In this document: in pieces, positions 20,035 to 28,837 of the stretch
How the letters are laid out: each line of letters begins with the position of its first letter
Position numbering within the stretch: the stretch's first letter is position 1
Origin: Salinisphaera sp.
Lineage (GTDB): Bacteria > Pseudomonadota > Gammaproteobacteria > Nevskiales > Salinisphaeraceae
Direction of reading: 5' to 3'
Length of the DNA stretch: 64,000 nt
Assembly (NCBI RefSeq): GCF_002729955.1
Contig: NZ_PBYA01000032.1
Location: forward strand, 62,001 to 126,000
Translations under genes and position numbers: made by a program
Notes under the pieces: model-generated
Seen by the model: only the letters and a program-made list of their open reading frames with translations
Database searches by the model: none
Told to the model about the DNA's origin: nothing

Positions 20035-20176
20035 CCGCGGTCCACACCTATTGCGATGAGTCGTGTCGTCTTGAGCATGCCCGCCCGTCAGCGATGGCGC
20101 TGGCCGCAGTGCCCCGCTCTGCGTCCACGTGGCCGGCAAAAGCTCGAGGGCTGGCATTGAAGGGGGAGATCGAACC

Positions 20177-23100
20177 ATGACGTTATCCGCTGCTCGCCCC
20201 GAGCGGGCGACCCAGGATCGAGTTGTGGAGCTGTTCACTCGACCGACAGATTCTGGTGGGTTGGACTACCGCTACCTGGGCGACCACAGGCGGCGCGAGA
20301 ACAACCGCGCCATCGAACCGGAGATTCTACGCGCCAGCCTGTGGGACCGTGGCTATTCGGAGGCACATATATCGGCCGCTCTGCAGAAGCTGGAGGCCGC
20401 CGCCGATGTCACCGGCGTAACGCTGTATCAGGCCAATCTGCGTACCTACAACCTGCTGCGTTACCCGGTGAAGGTGCTGCTGACGCCCGGCGAACCGCAT
20501 CGAGATGTGCACCTGATCGACTGGGAGCAGCCGGAGAACAATGACTTCGCGCTGGCCGAGGAAGTCACGCTTCGGGGTGCCCATGAACGGCGGCCCGATC
20601 TGGTGCTGTACCTCAATGGCATCGCGATCGCGGTCATCGAGTTGAAGCGCAGCTCGGTAGAGGTAGCGGACGGCGTGCGCCAGCTCATCACCAATCAAGA
20701 AGCGATCTTCAACCAGTCGTTCTTCAGCCCGGTGCAGGTCCTGTTCGCGGGCAGTGACTCCCAGGGGCTGCGCTATGGCACCACGGGAACGCCCGAACAG
20801 TTCTTCGTGCAGTGGAAGGACGAGGAAGGCTGTGCCGACCTGGCGCCCGGAATGCTGCTGGACAAGCCGCTGGCCCAGATGTGCGAAAAAGCGCGACTGC
20901 TGGATCTAATCCGCAACTGCATCATCTTCGATGCAGGGCAGAAAAAGGTGCCGCGGCCGCATCAGTACTTCGGCATCAAGGCCGCCCAGGCGCGTATCGA
21001 GCAACGCGAAGGCGGCGTGATTTGGCATACCCAGGGCAGCGGCAAGAGCATCCTGATGGTGCTACTGGCCAAGTGGCTGTTGGAGCATGATCCCGAAGCG
21101 CGCATCCTGGTGATCACGGACCGTGACGAGCTGGACAAGCAGATTGTCGGGGTTATGCGTAACGCCGGCGTTGTGGGCGAGGATGCCCCCTCGCCGCGAA
21201 TCACTTCGCGGGCGCAGTTCGTGGAGACGCTGCGCGCCACGACACCCCGCCTGCTCTGCGCCCTGGTGCACAAGTTTGACCCGGGCGATCTGAATCACGA
21301 GCCGCCGCCGGTGAGTGGGCGCGTGTATGTGTTTGTGGACGAGTGCCACCGTACTCAGGGCGGTGCCATGAACCGCCAGATGAAGCGCTGGCTGGCGGAT
21401 GCCATCTTCATCGGATTCACCGGCACGCCGCTGCTGCGCAAGGACAAGCAGACCACGCGGGAGGTCTTTGGCACCAACATCCACACCTACAAGTTCCCCG
21501 AGGCCGTGGCCGACGAGGTGGTACTCGACCTGAAGTACGAGGCCAGGGACGTGCCGCAGCGCTTGACCTCGCCGCAGGCCGTGGACGCCTGGTTCGAGCA
21601 GAAGACCAAGAACCTGAATAACTACCAGAAAGCCGTGCTGCGCAACCGCTGGGCCACTATGGAACAGCTGATGAGCGCCGCGGAGCGCAAGCAGCGCATC
21701 ATCGCCGACATCATCGAGGACTTCAGCCTCAAGCCGCGGCTTAACAATAACCGCGGCACGGCCCTCCTGGTGGCGAACTCGATCTACGACGCCTGCCATT
21801 ATTTCCGGCTGCTCCAGAACACATCGTTCGGCCCGTACTGCGGCCTAATTACCTCCTACGAGCCGAACGCCAATGCCATTAGCCGCCAGCCGGCCGATAG
21901 CGACGAGCGCTACAAGTTCGACACGTATACCCGGTACGTGCTCGCGGACGGCCAGACCACCGGCCAGTACGAGGACGAGATGAAGCGCCGCTTCATCGAG
22001 GAACCCACCAACTGCAAGCTGCTGATCGTGGTCAGCAAGTTGCTCACGGGCTTTGACGCGCCGTCGTGCACTTATATCTACCTCGACCACGAGCTGCGCG
22101 ATCACAACCTATTCCAGGCGATTTGCCGCACCAACCGTTTGGACGGCGACGATAAGGACTACGGCCATATCGTCGACTTCAAAAAGATGTTCGGCGACGT
22201 ACAGCAGGCCATCGCGGTCTACAGCTCCGACGAGCTGGATCAGGAGGATGGCGGAACCACCGGCAACAATATCGACCTGAAGAACTGGCTAGAGGAGGGG
22301 CGAAAGAAGCTGGACGCGGCGCGCGAGGGACTGAAGTATCTATGCGAGCCGGTGGCCTCACCCCAAGGCTTCGAGCAATACCTGCGCTACTTCTGCGGCA
22401 ACCTGAATGATCCGGAAGCGCTAAACCGCACGGAGCCTCTACGCATTGCTTTCTATAAGGCCACGGCAGCCTTCGTGCGCGCCTTTGCGGGCATTGCCCA
22501 GAACCTGGATGACGCGGGGTACACCGCTGGCCAGATCACCGAATTGAACAACGAGGTGGCGTTCTTCAGCGACGTGCGCGCGGCTATCAAGCGGCATGCT
22601 GGCGAGGAGCTGGACATCAAGCCCTATGAAGCGGACATGCGCCATCTCATCAACACGTATATCCAGGCCGATCCCGCCGACGACCTTGGCACGGTGGACG
22701 ACTATTCGTTAATCGAGCTCGTGGTAGAAACCGGCATCCACGACGCCATTGCACGCAAGCTCAACCAGAAGGGCAAGCTCAATCGGAATGCGGTGGCCGA
22801 GGGCATCGTCAACAACGTGCGCAAGACCATCATCCGCGACCAGCTTACCGACCCGCGCTTCTACGAGCAGATGTCCAAACTGCTGGAGGACCTAATCGCA
22901 GAGTGGCGCAGCGAAACGACGTCATATCAGGCCTTTCTCGAGCGGGCCGAGGCGCTTATCAAGCAAATGCATAGCGGCCAGAACGATAAGGATGTGCCTC
23001 CAGCCCTGGCGGACCGGCGGGAGGCGCTGGTGGTCTACAATAACCTGCCGAACATTCTCGCGGCTGGCGGCCAAGCTCAGGAAATCCGCGAATCAAACCC

Positions 23101-23296
23101 GGGCTATGCAGACCCGCTGATCAGTATCGCGCTCGAAATCGACCATGCCATGCGCGAGCAAGCGCCGGCTGGCTGGAACGGGGACCAAGCCAAGGAAAGC
23201 CAGGTTCTGAATGCGCTGTTCCCGATCATGAAGCGAAACCGAACCACGACCCGCGCCCTATTCGATCTGATCAAAAACCAAGCCGGCTACCAGTGA
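20177..23296 (+). CDS. hsdR: Type I restriction endonuclease, motor and nuclease subunit
   Basis: A 1039-residue HsdR. The N-terminal PD-(D/E)XK nuclease is visible as [20 protein letters not shown] with the ELK triad around residues 154-157. The translocase has Walker A QGSGKS (about 286-291), DECHRTQ (about 387) and FTGTPLLRK (about 410). It cleaves unmodified DNA after ATP-driven translocation together with HsdM and HsdS. GGGGGAG about 10 bases upstream supports the ATG at 20177 over longer open frame upstream. A 142-base gap separates it from hsdS, and its stop overlaps the GTG of the next gene. All key residues I can place are present, so the system looks functional. Confidence 0.95.
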   Translation: MTLSAARPERATQDRVVELFTRPTDSGGLDYRYLGDHRRRENNRAIEPEILRASLWDRGYSEAHISAALQKLEAAADVTGVTLYQANLRTYNLLRYPVKVLLTPGEPHRDVHLIDWEQPENNDFALAEEVTLRGAHERRPDLVLYLNGIAIAVIELKRSSVEVADGVRQLITNQEAIFNQSFFSPVQVLFAGSDSQGLRYGTTGTPEQFFVQWKDEEGCADLAPGMLLDKPLAQMCEKARLLDLIRNCIIFDAGQKKVPRPHQYFGIKAAQARIEQREGGVIWHTQGSGKSILMVLLAKWLLEHDPEARILVITDRDELDKQIVGVMRNAGVVGEDAPSPRITSRAQFVETLRATTPRLLCALVHKFDPGDLNHEPPPVSGRVYVFVDECHRTQGGAMNRQMKRWLADAIFIGFTGTPLLRKDKQTTREVFGTNIHTYKFPEAVADEVVLDLKYEARDVPQRLTSPQAVDAWFEQKTKNLNNYQKAVLRNRWATMEQLMSAAERKQRIIADIIEDFSLKPRLNNNRGTALLVANSIYDACHYFRLLQNTSFGPYCGLITSYEPNANAISRQPADSDERYKFDTYTRYVLADGQTTGQYEDEMKRRFIEEPTNCKLLIVVSKLLTGFDAPSCTYIYLDHELRDHNLFQAICRTNRLDGDDKDYGHIVDFKKMFGDVQQAIAVYSSDELDQEDGGTTGNNIDLKNWLEEGRKKLDAAREGLKYLCEPVASPQGFEQYLRYFCGNLNDPEALNRTEPLRIAFYKATAAFVRAFAGIAQNLDDAGYTAGQITELNNEVAFFSDVRAAIKRHAGEELDIKPYEADMRHLINTYIQADPADDLGTVDDYSLIELVVETGIHDAIARKLNQKGKLNRNAVAEGIVNNVRKTIIRDQLTDPRFYEQMSKLLEDLIAEWRSETTSYQAFLERAEALIKQMHSGQNDKDVPPALADRREALVVYNNLPNILAAGGQAQEIRESNPGYADPLISIALEIDHAMREQAPAGWNGDQAKESQVLNALFPIMKRNRTTTRALFDLIKNQAGYQ

Positions 23297-24006
23297 CCGA
23301 GACCATCGAACTCGGCGAACTTTCGATCCAAGTCACGCGCAAGGCCGTCCGGAACGTGCACTTGTCTGTGCATCCGCCGGACGGTCGCGTAACTCTGACG
23401 GCGCCATCGAACACCCGCCTGGACGTCGCCCGTGCCTACGCCATCTCGAAGCTCGAATGGATCAGAGCACAGCAGTCGCAACTACGCGAGCAGCCACGCG
23501 AGACACCACGTCAGTTCGTACGGCGCGAAAGTCATTACGTTTGGGGCCGCCGTTACCTACTGGATGTGGAGGAACGCGACGCCGCCCCGGGTGTCCACCT
23601 AGACCATCGGCGCATCACGATCAACGTAAGGCCTGGAAGCTCAACCGCCAAGCGGGCCGAGGTAATGCACGCATGGCACAAGCGACTGCTGCACAAGGCC
23701 GTACCGCCGCTGATAGAACAGTGGCAGCCCAAGCTAGGCGTAACGGTTTCCCGGTACTATCTGCAGCGAATGAAGACTAAATGGGGCAGCTGCAACGAGC
23801 GCGCCAGCAACATCCGCCTGAACACCGAGCTTGTAAAAAAACCGAAGGACCTGCTCGAGTACGTCATCGTGCACGAGATGGCACACCTGCTCGAGCCCAC
23901 GCACAACAGCCGATTCATCGAGCTACTTGATATCCACTATCCGTGTTGGCGTGAAGCACGATCTGAACTAAACGAATTACCGTTGACAGCGGAAGCTTGG
24001 CCGTAG
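23293..24006 (+). CDS. YgjP-type metallopeptidase-like protein (DUF45, M48 family)
   Basis: A 237-residue protein starting at a GTG that overlaps the hsdR stop (GTGA), so the two are translationally coupled. The zinc motif [15 protein letters not shown] (HExxH) lies near residues 194-208, and a preceding WGSC motif ([17 protein letters not shown]) is typical of the YgjP/DUF45 family. This family is often found directly downstream of hsdR in type I restriction operons. Its role there is not established; a processing or quality-control protease for the restriction complex is one possibility (inference). Confidence 0.9.
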   Translation: MTETIELGELSIQVTRKAVRNVHLSVHPPDGRVTLTAPSNTRLDVARAYAISKLEWIRAQQSQLREQPRETPRQFVRRESHYVWGRRYLLDVEERDAAPGVHLDHRRITINVRPGSSTAKRAEVMHAWHKRLLHKAVPPLIEQWQPKLGVTVSRYYLQRMKTKWGSCNERASNIRLNTELVKKPKDLLEYVIVHEMAHLLEPTHNSRFIELLDIHYPCWREARSELNELPLTAEAWP

Positions 24007-24199
24007 GCTCACCGGTCCCAAAACTATTTGGACCGATAGCTATACGGTCTAGTGTTGCGAATAGCAGCATTCAACGTTTCCCATAACCTCTTACGGCAAT
24101 TCGTAACCCAGTGAGCGATTATTTGGATATGAGATTAAGGCGTTTATGTGACTCAAACCATAAATCCCAATGCGCCAAGCTCGCGCTCCGTTGGTGACT

Positions 24200-25225
24200 C
24201 TAGCCTAAGAATCCGATCGTACGCCGCGATTCTCCGATAATAAAATCGGCTTCACATAAGTCGGGAATAAGGCGTTTGCGGGCTTGTGTCTGCAAAGCCG
24301 CCGCGCCCATGCCGTCTATCAAACGCTTACGTATGGCACGTGGGGGCATATCCGCTAAGCGGCCCATTACGTGGTCCGGTAGCCTTGATCGAAAGGCCGC
24401 CCTCCAACCCGGATTCTGAGCCAGGATCCCTGCATAAACCGATTGTGCAATCGCCTTCAAGTCTTCCGCACTTGGGCCGTCGACGGTAGCCACATCAAAT
24501 CGCGAAAGAATCGGCTTGGGTATGGCGCCGAGATTATTGGATGTGGCAATCCAGATGACATGGGATGCGTCCATAGGCAAACCGACGTGCTCGTCGACGA
24601 ATTCGCTGGCCGTTCTCGTTTCTAGCAATTGATAGAGCGGCCCATATCCATCGAATCGCGCGTCAGTCGAAAGTTTGTCGACCTCGTCGAGCAGGACGAT
24701 CGGGTTCGCGCAGCGGCCACCTTGCAGGATCTCGTAAACACGCCCTGGCCGGCTGCCTTGCCAGCTTGGGCTGTTGCCGCCGAGCACGAAGCTTGCGGTA
24801 ACTGAAGAGCAGTTGATCACAGCGAACTCGGTGTCGAGTACTTCGGCGAGCATCCGAGCGAAGAAGGTTTTGCCGATGCCCGGCGGGCCATCCAGTAGCA
24901 ACGGCGGCCACTGAAGGACCGGGGGCAGAGCCAATCGGCAAAGCGCAAGCTGGCGTCGCAGACGATCGATGACCGGTGCGAAATTCGGTTGGCTTTCCAC
25001 CATTCCATCTAGCTGGTCGAGCATCGAGGACTGCACCAGCGCGAGTGTACGGTCCGAACCACTCATACGGAGCCGGTTGAGTGTTTCGCGGCGGGCCGAA
25101 CGACTATCCTCCGCTTCGAACGCCTCATGCGCCGCGTCCGTATCGAACACCTTGGCCAAGAGAGCGCGGCGACGGGCTGGCGGCTGTTCTCCTACACCTT
25201 TTTCATACTGCCAGAAATCGCTCAT
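24200..25225 (-). CDS. Lon-like AAA+ ATPase
   Basis: A 341-residue AAA+ protein with Walker A GPPGIGKT (residues 113-120), Walker B VLLDEVDK (about 177-184) and sensor 1 IWIATSNN (about 223). The order resembles the ATPase domain of Lon, without a protease domain. The N-terminal 100 residues are helical and may bind a partner. Its ATG overlaps the stop of the upstream OB-HD gene (ATGA), so the two are coupled and probably act together. It lies at the 3' end of a three- or four-gene unit beginning at the integrase. An accessory ATPase for the HD nuclease, or a defence ATPase, is inferred only from this pairing. Confidence 0.85.
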   Translation of the reverse strand: MSDFWQYEKGVGEQPPARRRALLAKVFDTDAAHEAFEAEDSRSARRETLNRLRMSGSDRTLALVQSSMLDQLDGMVESQPNFAPVIDRLRRQLALCRLALPPVLQWPPLLLDGPPGIGKTFFARMLAEVLDTEFAVINCSSVTASFVLGGNSPSWQGSRPGRVYEILQGGRCANPIVLLDEVDKLSTDARFDGYGPLYQLLETRTASEFVDEHVGLPMDASHVIWIATSNNLGAIPKPILSRFDVATVDGPSAEDLKAIAQSVYAGILAQNPGWRAAFRSRLPDHVMGRLADMPPRAIRKRLIDGMGAAALQTQARKRLIPDLCEADFIIGESRRTIGFLG

Positions 25226-26199
25226 ATGATTGCTCCCACCCAGTCTTGCGGAGAAACCACCGATTTGGGCGTGAGTCGGGCGAGCAGCTGGCCACGGTCT
25301 GTACTCGTATAGCGTTGCCAGCCTTCGGCACCTTGAAACGCGCGTTCACGCAGATCCTGTCCTGCGCTGAGCCGATCCATGGCCCTCACCAGATCTGTCA
25401 TCAAATAAGGCGCGTGCGTATAACTGCGCGCCGGCGCAAGAATCGAACGAAGGGCTGCCGCGCCTTCGCCCCAGTGCGCATCAAGACACGCCAGCGCCGG
25501 AGCGAGCACCTCCAGGTTGAGCGCTTCTGGGTCTGTCCCTTGCAGCGGGCTCATACCCACGGTGCTACGCGCGTAGAGCCGTATCTTGCCGATGTCGTGA
25601 AACAACGCCCCCACCACGGCCAGTTCACATTCACGCGCGGGCGTGCTATGAAGCGCGGCGGCGGCTGCCGTCGTTTCTGCCACCTGCACACTATGGATTA
25701 GCAAGCCGCCATCATAAGCGTGGTGGTGGGCCCGACTGCCCGGCACGCACATGAAAGGCTCCGAGACCCGCTCGTCCGCGAACACGCTGCCGACGAACGC
25801 GCGCAGCGCCGAGTCGTTCAAGCCATCGAGCAGTCCTTGCAGGCGCGCGAACGCCGGACGGCCATTCTCGGGCACCCAGGCCAGCGGGATCAGCGACCAT
25901 TCCGGCTGAGGCGTACCGTCGAGCCGCGTCAGGTCGCTGGCAAGCAGTTGTTTGCTGTCAGACGTGTCGACGATCACGCCGTCGAAACGGACCACGGGCA
26001 CGCCAGCCCCAACCTCCGAGCGTACGACGTGATCTGGCTCGTTTATCAAACAGTCAGCCTCTCCCGTGGCATCTGCGATGCGTATCACCGTCTGCTGCAC
26101 ACTTGCGTCAGTAGCTAGGGCTGGTCCTACAGCGAGCACGCGGTAACAACCTTGAACTGGACGACCGACGCCCGCGGGCCAATTTTTGATGCGCGTCAT
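25222..26199 (-). CDS. YhaM/TraI-like OB-fold plus HD-domain phosphohydrolase
   Basis: A 325-residue protein. The N-terminal 110 residues fit an OB-fold (TVIRIADATGEADCLI). An HD domain follows, with HHHAYDGGLLIHS (158-170) and FHDIGK (200-205). This layout is that of YhaM, a 3'-5' exoribonuclease also active on single-stranded DNA, and of the HD domain found in TraI-type proteins of integrative elements. The start at 26199 has GGAGGAGTG directly upstream, inside the end of the integrase gene; the integrase stop and this ATG are separated by only 2 bases. The gene is therefore expressed with the integrase and the AAA+ gene. Substrate unknown; single-stranded nucleic acid is likely (inference). 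Confidence 0.85.
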   Translation of the reverse strand: MTRIKNWPAGVGRPVQGCYRVLAVGPALATDASVQQTVIRIADATGEADCLINEPDHVVRSEVGAGVPVVRFDGVIVDTSDSKQLLASDLTRLDGTPQPEWSLIPLAWVPENGRPAFARLQGLLDGLNDSALRAFVGSVFADERVSEPFMCVPGSRAHHHAYDGGLLIHSVQVAETTAAAAALHSTPARECELAVVGALFHDIGKIRLYARSTVGMSPLQGTDPEALNLEVLAPALACLDAHWGEGAAALRSILAPARSYTHAPYLMTDLVRAMDRLSAGQDLRERAFQGAEGWQRYTSTDRGQLLARLTPKSVVSPQDWVGAII

Positions 26200-26201
26200 G
26201 A

Positions 26202-27395
26202 TCACTCCTCCGAATCCAGGCCACCGTTCATCGCGCCCGTCACGAACCGGTCGAATGCACTGCCATCTCGACGCGTGAGATTCGGCACGTAGCGCGAATA
26301 GACACGGAATAGCATCTCCGTGGTGGTGTGCCCCATCTGCCGCGCGATCCATTCGGGGTTCTCCCCTGCGGCGAGCCAGAGTGTGGCTGCGGTGTGGCGA
26401 CAGTGATACGGACGCCTCGGTGCGAGCTTCAGATATCTCAATAGCGGATACCAGACACGCTGCGTCACATTGGTCGTATCCAGCGGCGTGCCATCTCGCG
26501 TGACAAAGACATACTCGCCGTCGCCGGTGACCTTGTGCTGGGCCTGTAGCGCGTCGTATACGATGGACGACATGGCGATCTCTCGCTGGGAGCCATCGGT
26601 CTTCGTGTAATCAATCACGCCCTTATCAATCGTTTCTCTCACGAGTATCTGGCGTGCCTCCCAATCGACGCGTGACCATTTCAGGCCATGCAGCTCGCCT
26701 GTACGCATCCCCGTAAAGAACCGAAGCGTGTAGTACTGCTTGTAGTCGCTACGGACCGTGTCGAGGATCAGACGGACCTCCTCGAGTGAGAACGGCTGGA
26801 TATCTTTCCGGCGCAGCCGCAGTCGCTTGATATTCCGAACGGGATTCTGGAACTCGAAGCGGTCAGCTGCCTCCGTCATGATCATGTTCAGGATGCCCAT
26901 CAGGTTGTTGATGGTCTTTGGCGACAGCGTTTCGTTCCCCGAGCGGCCCGCGCACTGGGCGACTTCGGCTCTGAAGGCCAGCACCTCGGCTTTAGTGATT
27001 TCGCCGATCGGCCGGTCACCAAACGCGGGAAGCAGATGGCGATTCAGTACAGCCCGGTTGCCTAGAATTGTATTGCGGCGCCAGCGTATTTCGTTCTCGC
27101 GCCACCAAGTATCGACAAAGTCTCGAAACGTAGGTGTCGCAGCTGTAGCCAAAGGGCTTGAGGACGACACCTCGTCGCCATCAAAACGCACTGCCCGCCT
27201 GCTATCAGGGAAATATTTCCGATACTCAAAGGCACCGAGAGTAATTTCCGCATCCATCTTTTCGGCAACCGACTTCATTCGCTTCCTATTCGCTTTCGTA
27301 TCGTCGAGCGCGGTGTACTCACGACACCGAATGCCTCGATACTTGAAGTCGAAAAAGAGCTTGCCGCTGTCTTCTCGGCATCGGATGTTAACCAT
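26202..27395 (-). CDS. int: Phage/ICE-type tyrosine integrase
   Basis: A 397-residue site-specific recombinase. The N-terminal arm-type domain (VNIRCREDSGKLFFDFKYRG) is followed by a SAM-like core-binding domain (about 90-190) and the catalytic domain with Arg231 (FFTGMRTGEL), YHCRHT (330-335, Arg333), MGH (354-356) and probable nucleophile Tyr366. All catalytic positions are filled in the way usual for this branch. It is 0.9 kb from the 3' end of tRNA-Arg, the expected attachment site. The start at 27395 overlaps the excisionase-like gene by 8 bases. Downstream it is coupled to the OB-HD and AAA+ genes. Confidence 0.95.
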   Translation of the reverse strand: MVNIRCREDSGKLFFDFKYRGIRCREYTALDDTKANRKRMKSVAEKMDAEITLGAFEYRKYFPDSRRAVRFDGDEVSSSSPLATAATPTFRDFVDTWWRENEIRWRRNTILGNRAVLNRHLLPAFGDRPIGEITKAEVLAFRAEVAQCAGRSGNETLSPKTINNLMGILNMIMTEAADRFEFQNPVRNIKRLRLRRKDIQPFSLEEVRLILDTVRSDYKQYYTLRFFTGMRTGELHGLKWSRVDWEARQILVRETIDKGVIDYTKTDGSQREIAMSSIVYDALQAQHKVTGDGEYVFVTRDGTPLDTTNVTQRVWYPLLRYLKLAPRRPYHCRHTAATLWLAAGENPEWIARQMGHTTTEMLFRVYSRYVPNLTRRDGSAFDRFVTGAMNGGLDSEE

Positions 27396-27705
27396 TGCAC
27401 ACACCCCCGCCAGCCATCGGAATACCGGCGAACGCCATCGTCTTTGGCGGAGCGCTTTTAGCCGATGCGTCAGAAGCTGAAGAGGACGTAGGAGCACTTA
27501 TCGGCGCTGAGTCAGCTCGAACTGCGGGCTGCCTCATGTCCCGCTCTATCGTTTCCCAGATATACAAGATTTTTCGACCGCCGAACGGTCGAAAGTAATG
27601 CTTGCCCTCGATTAATACCGAATCCTTCAGCCGGTCGCGGATTGTGCGAACGTCGTAATGAATTCGCTCGGCCAAGGCTTCCGTCGTTAAGTACGTGTAG
27701 TTCAT
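27388..27705 (-). CDS. Excisionase-like HTH protein
   Basis: A 105-residue protein that begins with a MerR/Xis-like winged helix (LTTEALAERIHYDVRTIRDR ... GKHYFRPFGGRKILYIW) followed by an Ala/Ser/Pro-rich tail. Such proteins direct excision or regulate the integrase. GGAG lies 7 bases before the ATG at 27705, so this start is preferred over the ATG 12 bases upstream. It overlaps the integrase start by 8 bases and is transcribed from the palindrome-bearing region shared with the divergent repressor gene. Confidence 0.75.
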   Translation of the reverse strand: MNYTYLTTEALAERIHYDVRTIRDRLKDSVLIEGKHYFRPFGGRKILYIWETIERDMRQPAVRADSAPISAPTSSSASDASAKSAPPKTMAFAGIPMAGGGVCNG

Positions 27706-27739
27706 AATATGCTCCATCGGTTGATTCTAGACATCTTGC

Positions 27740-27818
27740 GTCGCGTTAACGCGACGACTGATGTCTATATTAGTCGACCGGTGTAGCTTGTCAATACTTT
27801 TCGTCGCGTTTGCGCGAC
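27740..27818. promoter_or_regulatory. Two palindromic operators between xis-like gene and repressor
   Basis: A perfect 16-base palindrome GTCGCGTTAACGCGAC lies at 27740-27755, and a near copy GTCGCGTTTGCGCGAC at 27803-27818. The first is enclosed by a further inverted pair, AGACATC/GATGTCT. They lie in the divergent region between the element's two regulatory genes, where a Cro/CI-like protein would bind to switch int/xis expression. The binding protein is inferred. Confidence 0.7.
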
Positions 27819-27834
27819 GTATGGAGCGTTAACT

Positions 27835-28056
27835 GTGATCCGCTTTAAGGTGAAAGAACTCCTCGCCGAAAAGGAATTCCAAGAGTCCAGAGTTATCACG
27901 CTCGCGGAAGTAGCGAAGGAGGCTGGTATTCATCGCGCAACTCTTTCGAAGATCACGAACGAGCGCGGCTACAACACGGGCACCGATAATGTAGACCGCT
28001 TGTGCGCTTATTTTGGATGCGAAGTGCAAGACCTGATGCACCGCGTGCCTGAGTAG
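27835..28056 (+). CDS. Cro/CI-type HTH regulator
   Basis: A 73-residue XRE-family protein with a GTG start. The whole protein is one HTH domain (ITLAEVAKEAGIHRATLSKI, residues 21-40) ending in the family-typical CAYFGCEVQDLM. It is divergent from the xis-int unit, with two matching palindromes in the gap, so it probably represses that unit and itself. It is the last gene before the tRNA-Arg boundary. Confidence 0.88.
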   Translation: MIRFKVKELLAEKEFQESRVITLAEVAKEAGIHRATLSKITNERGYNTGTDNVDRLCAYFGCEVQDLMHRVPE

Positions 28057-28256
28057 GCGGCCTGAGAGGATTAGCAGAGGCCCAAGGCCTCACTGTCGTT
28101 ATTGTATTTCGTCGCACGCAATCGCGGCTCAGCGTGGCCCCAGCTTGGCCCGCATAAGGCCCGGAGTGCTAGAAGCGCCGGCAACATATCTAGCGAGTCG
28201 ACAAGTCGAAGCCCGTCGTTGACTCAGTTCACGGCACTAACGCGATGATATTGCGC

Positions 28257-28292
28257 AAAAAAAAGACCAGTAGCAATCAACTACTGGTCTTT
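28257..28292 (-). terminator. Intrinsic terminator after tRNA-Arg
   Basis: A perfect 12-base stem, AAAGACCAGTAG with CTACTGGTCTTT, and a 7-base loop lie at 28262-28292. On the minus strand the stem is followed by a run of T (28264 down to 28257). It ends the csrA/tRNA-Ser/tRNA-Arg transcript and insulates it from the island. Confidence 0.85.
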
Positions 28293-28297
28293 CAGTA

Positions 28298-28374
28298 TGG
28301 CGGGCCCGGGAAGATTCGAACTCCCGACCTTGCGGTTCGTAGCCGCACGCTCTATCCAACTGAGCTACGGGCCC
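28298..28374 (-). tRNA. tRNA-Arg(ACG)
   Basis: A complete cloverleaf with acceptor GGGCCCG/CGGGCCC, discriminator G and encoded CCA at 28298-28300. The anticodon loop CTACGAA gives anticodon ACG. Its 3' end faces the integrase, so it is the likely attachment site of the island. No second copy of its 3' end is visible to the left in this window. Confidence 0.97.
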
Positions 28375-28388
28375 TTGACTGGTTGTCA

Positions 28389-28481
28389 TGGCGGAGAGGG
28401 AGGGATTCGAACCCTCGAAGGGGCTATAAACCCCTTACTCCCTTAGCAGGGGAGCGCCTTCAGCCACTCGGCCACCTCTCC
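28389..28481 (-). tRNA. tRNA-Ser(GCT)
   Basis: A 93-base tRNA with the long variable arm of class II tRNAs, acceptor GGAGAGG/CCTCTCC, and encoded CCA at 28389-28391. Anticodon loop CTGCTAA gives GCT. It lies 14 bases upstream of tRNA-Arg in the same direction and is probably co-transcribed with it; this pair next to csrA is common in gammaproteobacteria. Confidence 0.97.
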
Positions 28482-28648
28482 AAAAATCGTTGTCCTGCGA
28501 AACGCAATCGCCGTTCTTAAGCCGTTTGCGTCGACTGTTTCGACAAACCGACTCACCGGAGTAGCGGCCTTGCGAAAACGAACTCTCATTCGTTCAAGGC
28601 CGCGAATAATACCCGGCTAAGCCTTGCGGGTAAACCCCTTATGCCACT

Positions 28649-28828
28649 TCATTTGCGATCGATCGTCGATTCGTCGTCCTCGAACGACTCGTCAACGCTT
28701 TCCACCCGCACGTCGCGCGGCGCTTCGACGGCGATACGCACGCGTTCGCCATCGGTATCCAGCACCCTCACCTCGATCTCGTCGCCGATCTGCAGGCGCT
28801 CACCGGCGCGGCGTTCGAAGATCAGCAC
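28649..28828 (-). CDS. csrA: Carbon storage regulator CsrA, GTG start
   Basis: A 59-residue protein from a GTG codon at 28828: MLIFERRAGERLQIGDEIEV, then VRVLDTDGERVRIAVEAP, as in CsrA/RsmA. The beta-strand arrangement and RIAVEAPRDV.V end match the RNA-binding dimer that represses or stabilises mRNAs at GGA motifs. The tail is acidic (ESFEDDEST). It lies 9 bases downstream of lysC, in the usual alaS-lysC-csrA order. It controls translation of many mRNAs globally. Confidence 0.93.
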   Translation of the reverse strand: MLIFERRAGERLQIGDEIEVRVLDTDGERVRIAVEAPRDVRVESVDESFEDDESTIDRK

Positions 28829-28837
28829 GGGTCCTAT

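Noticed and set aside
1-28298. A second copy of the tRNA-Arg 3' end as the far attachment site
   Set aside because: I scanned for its conserved end sequence and found no convincing match in the window.
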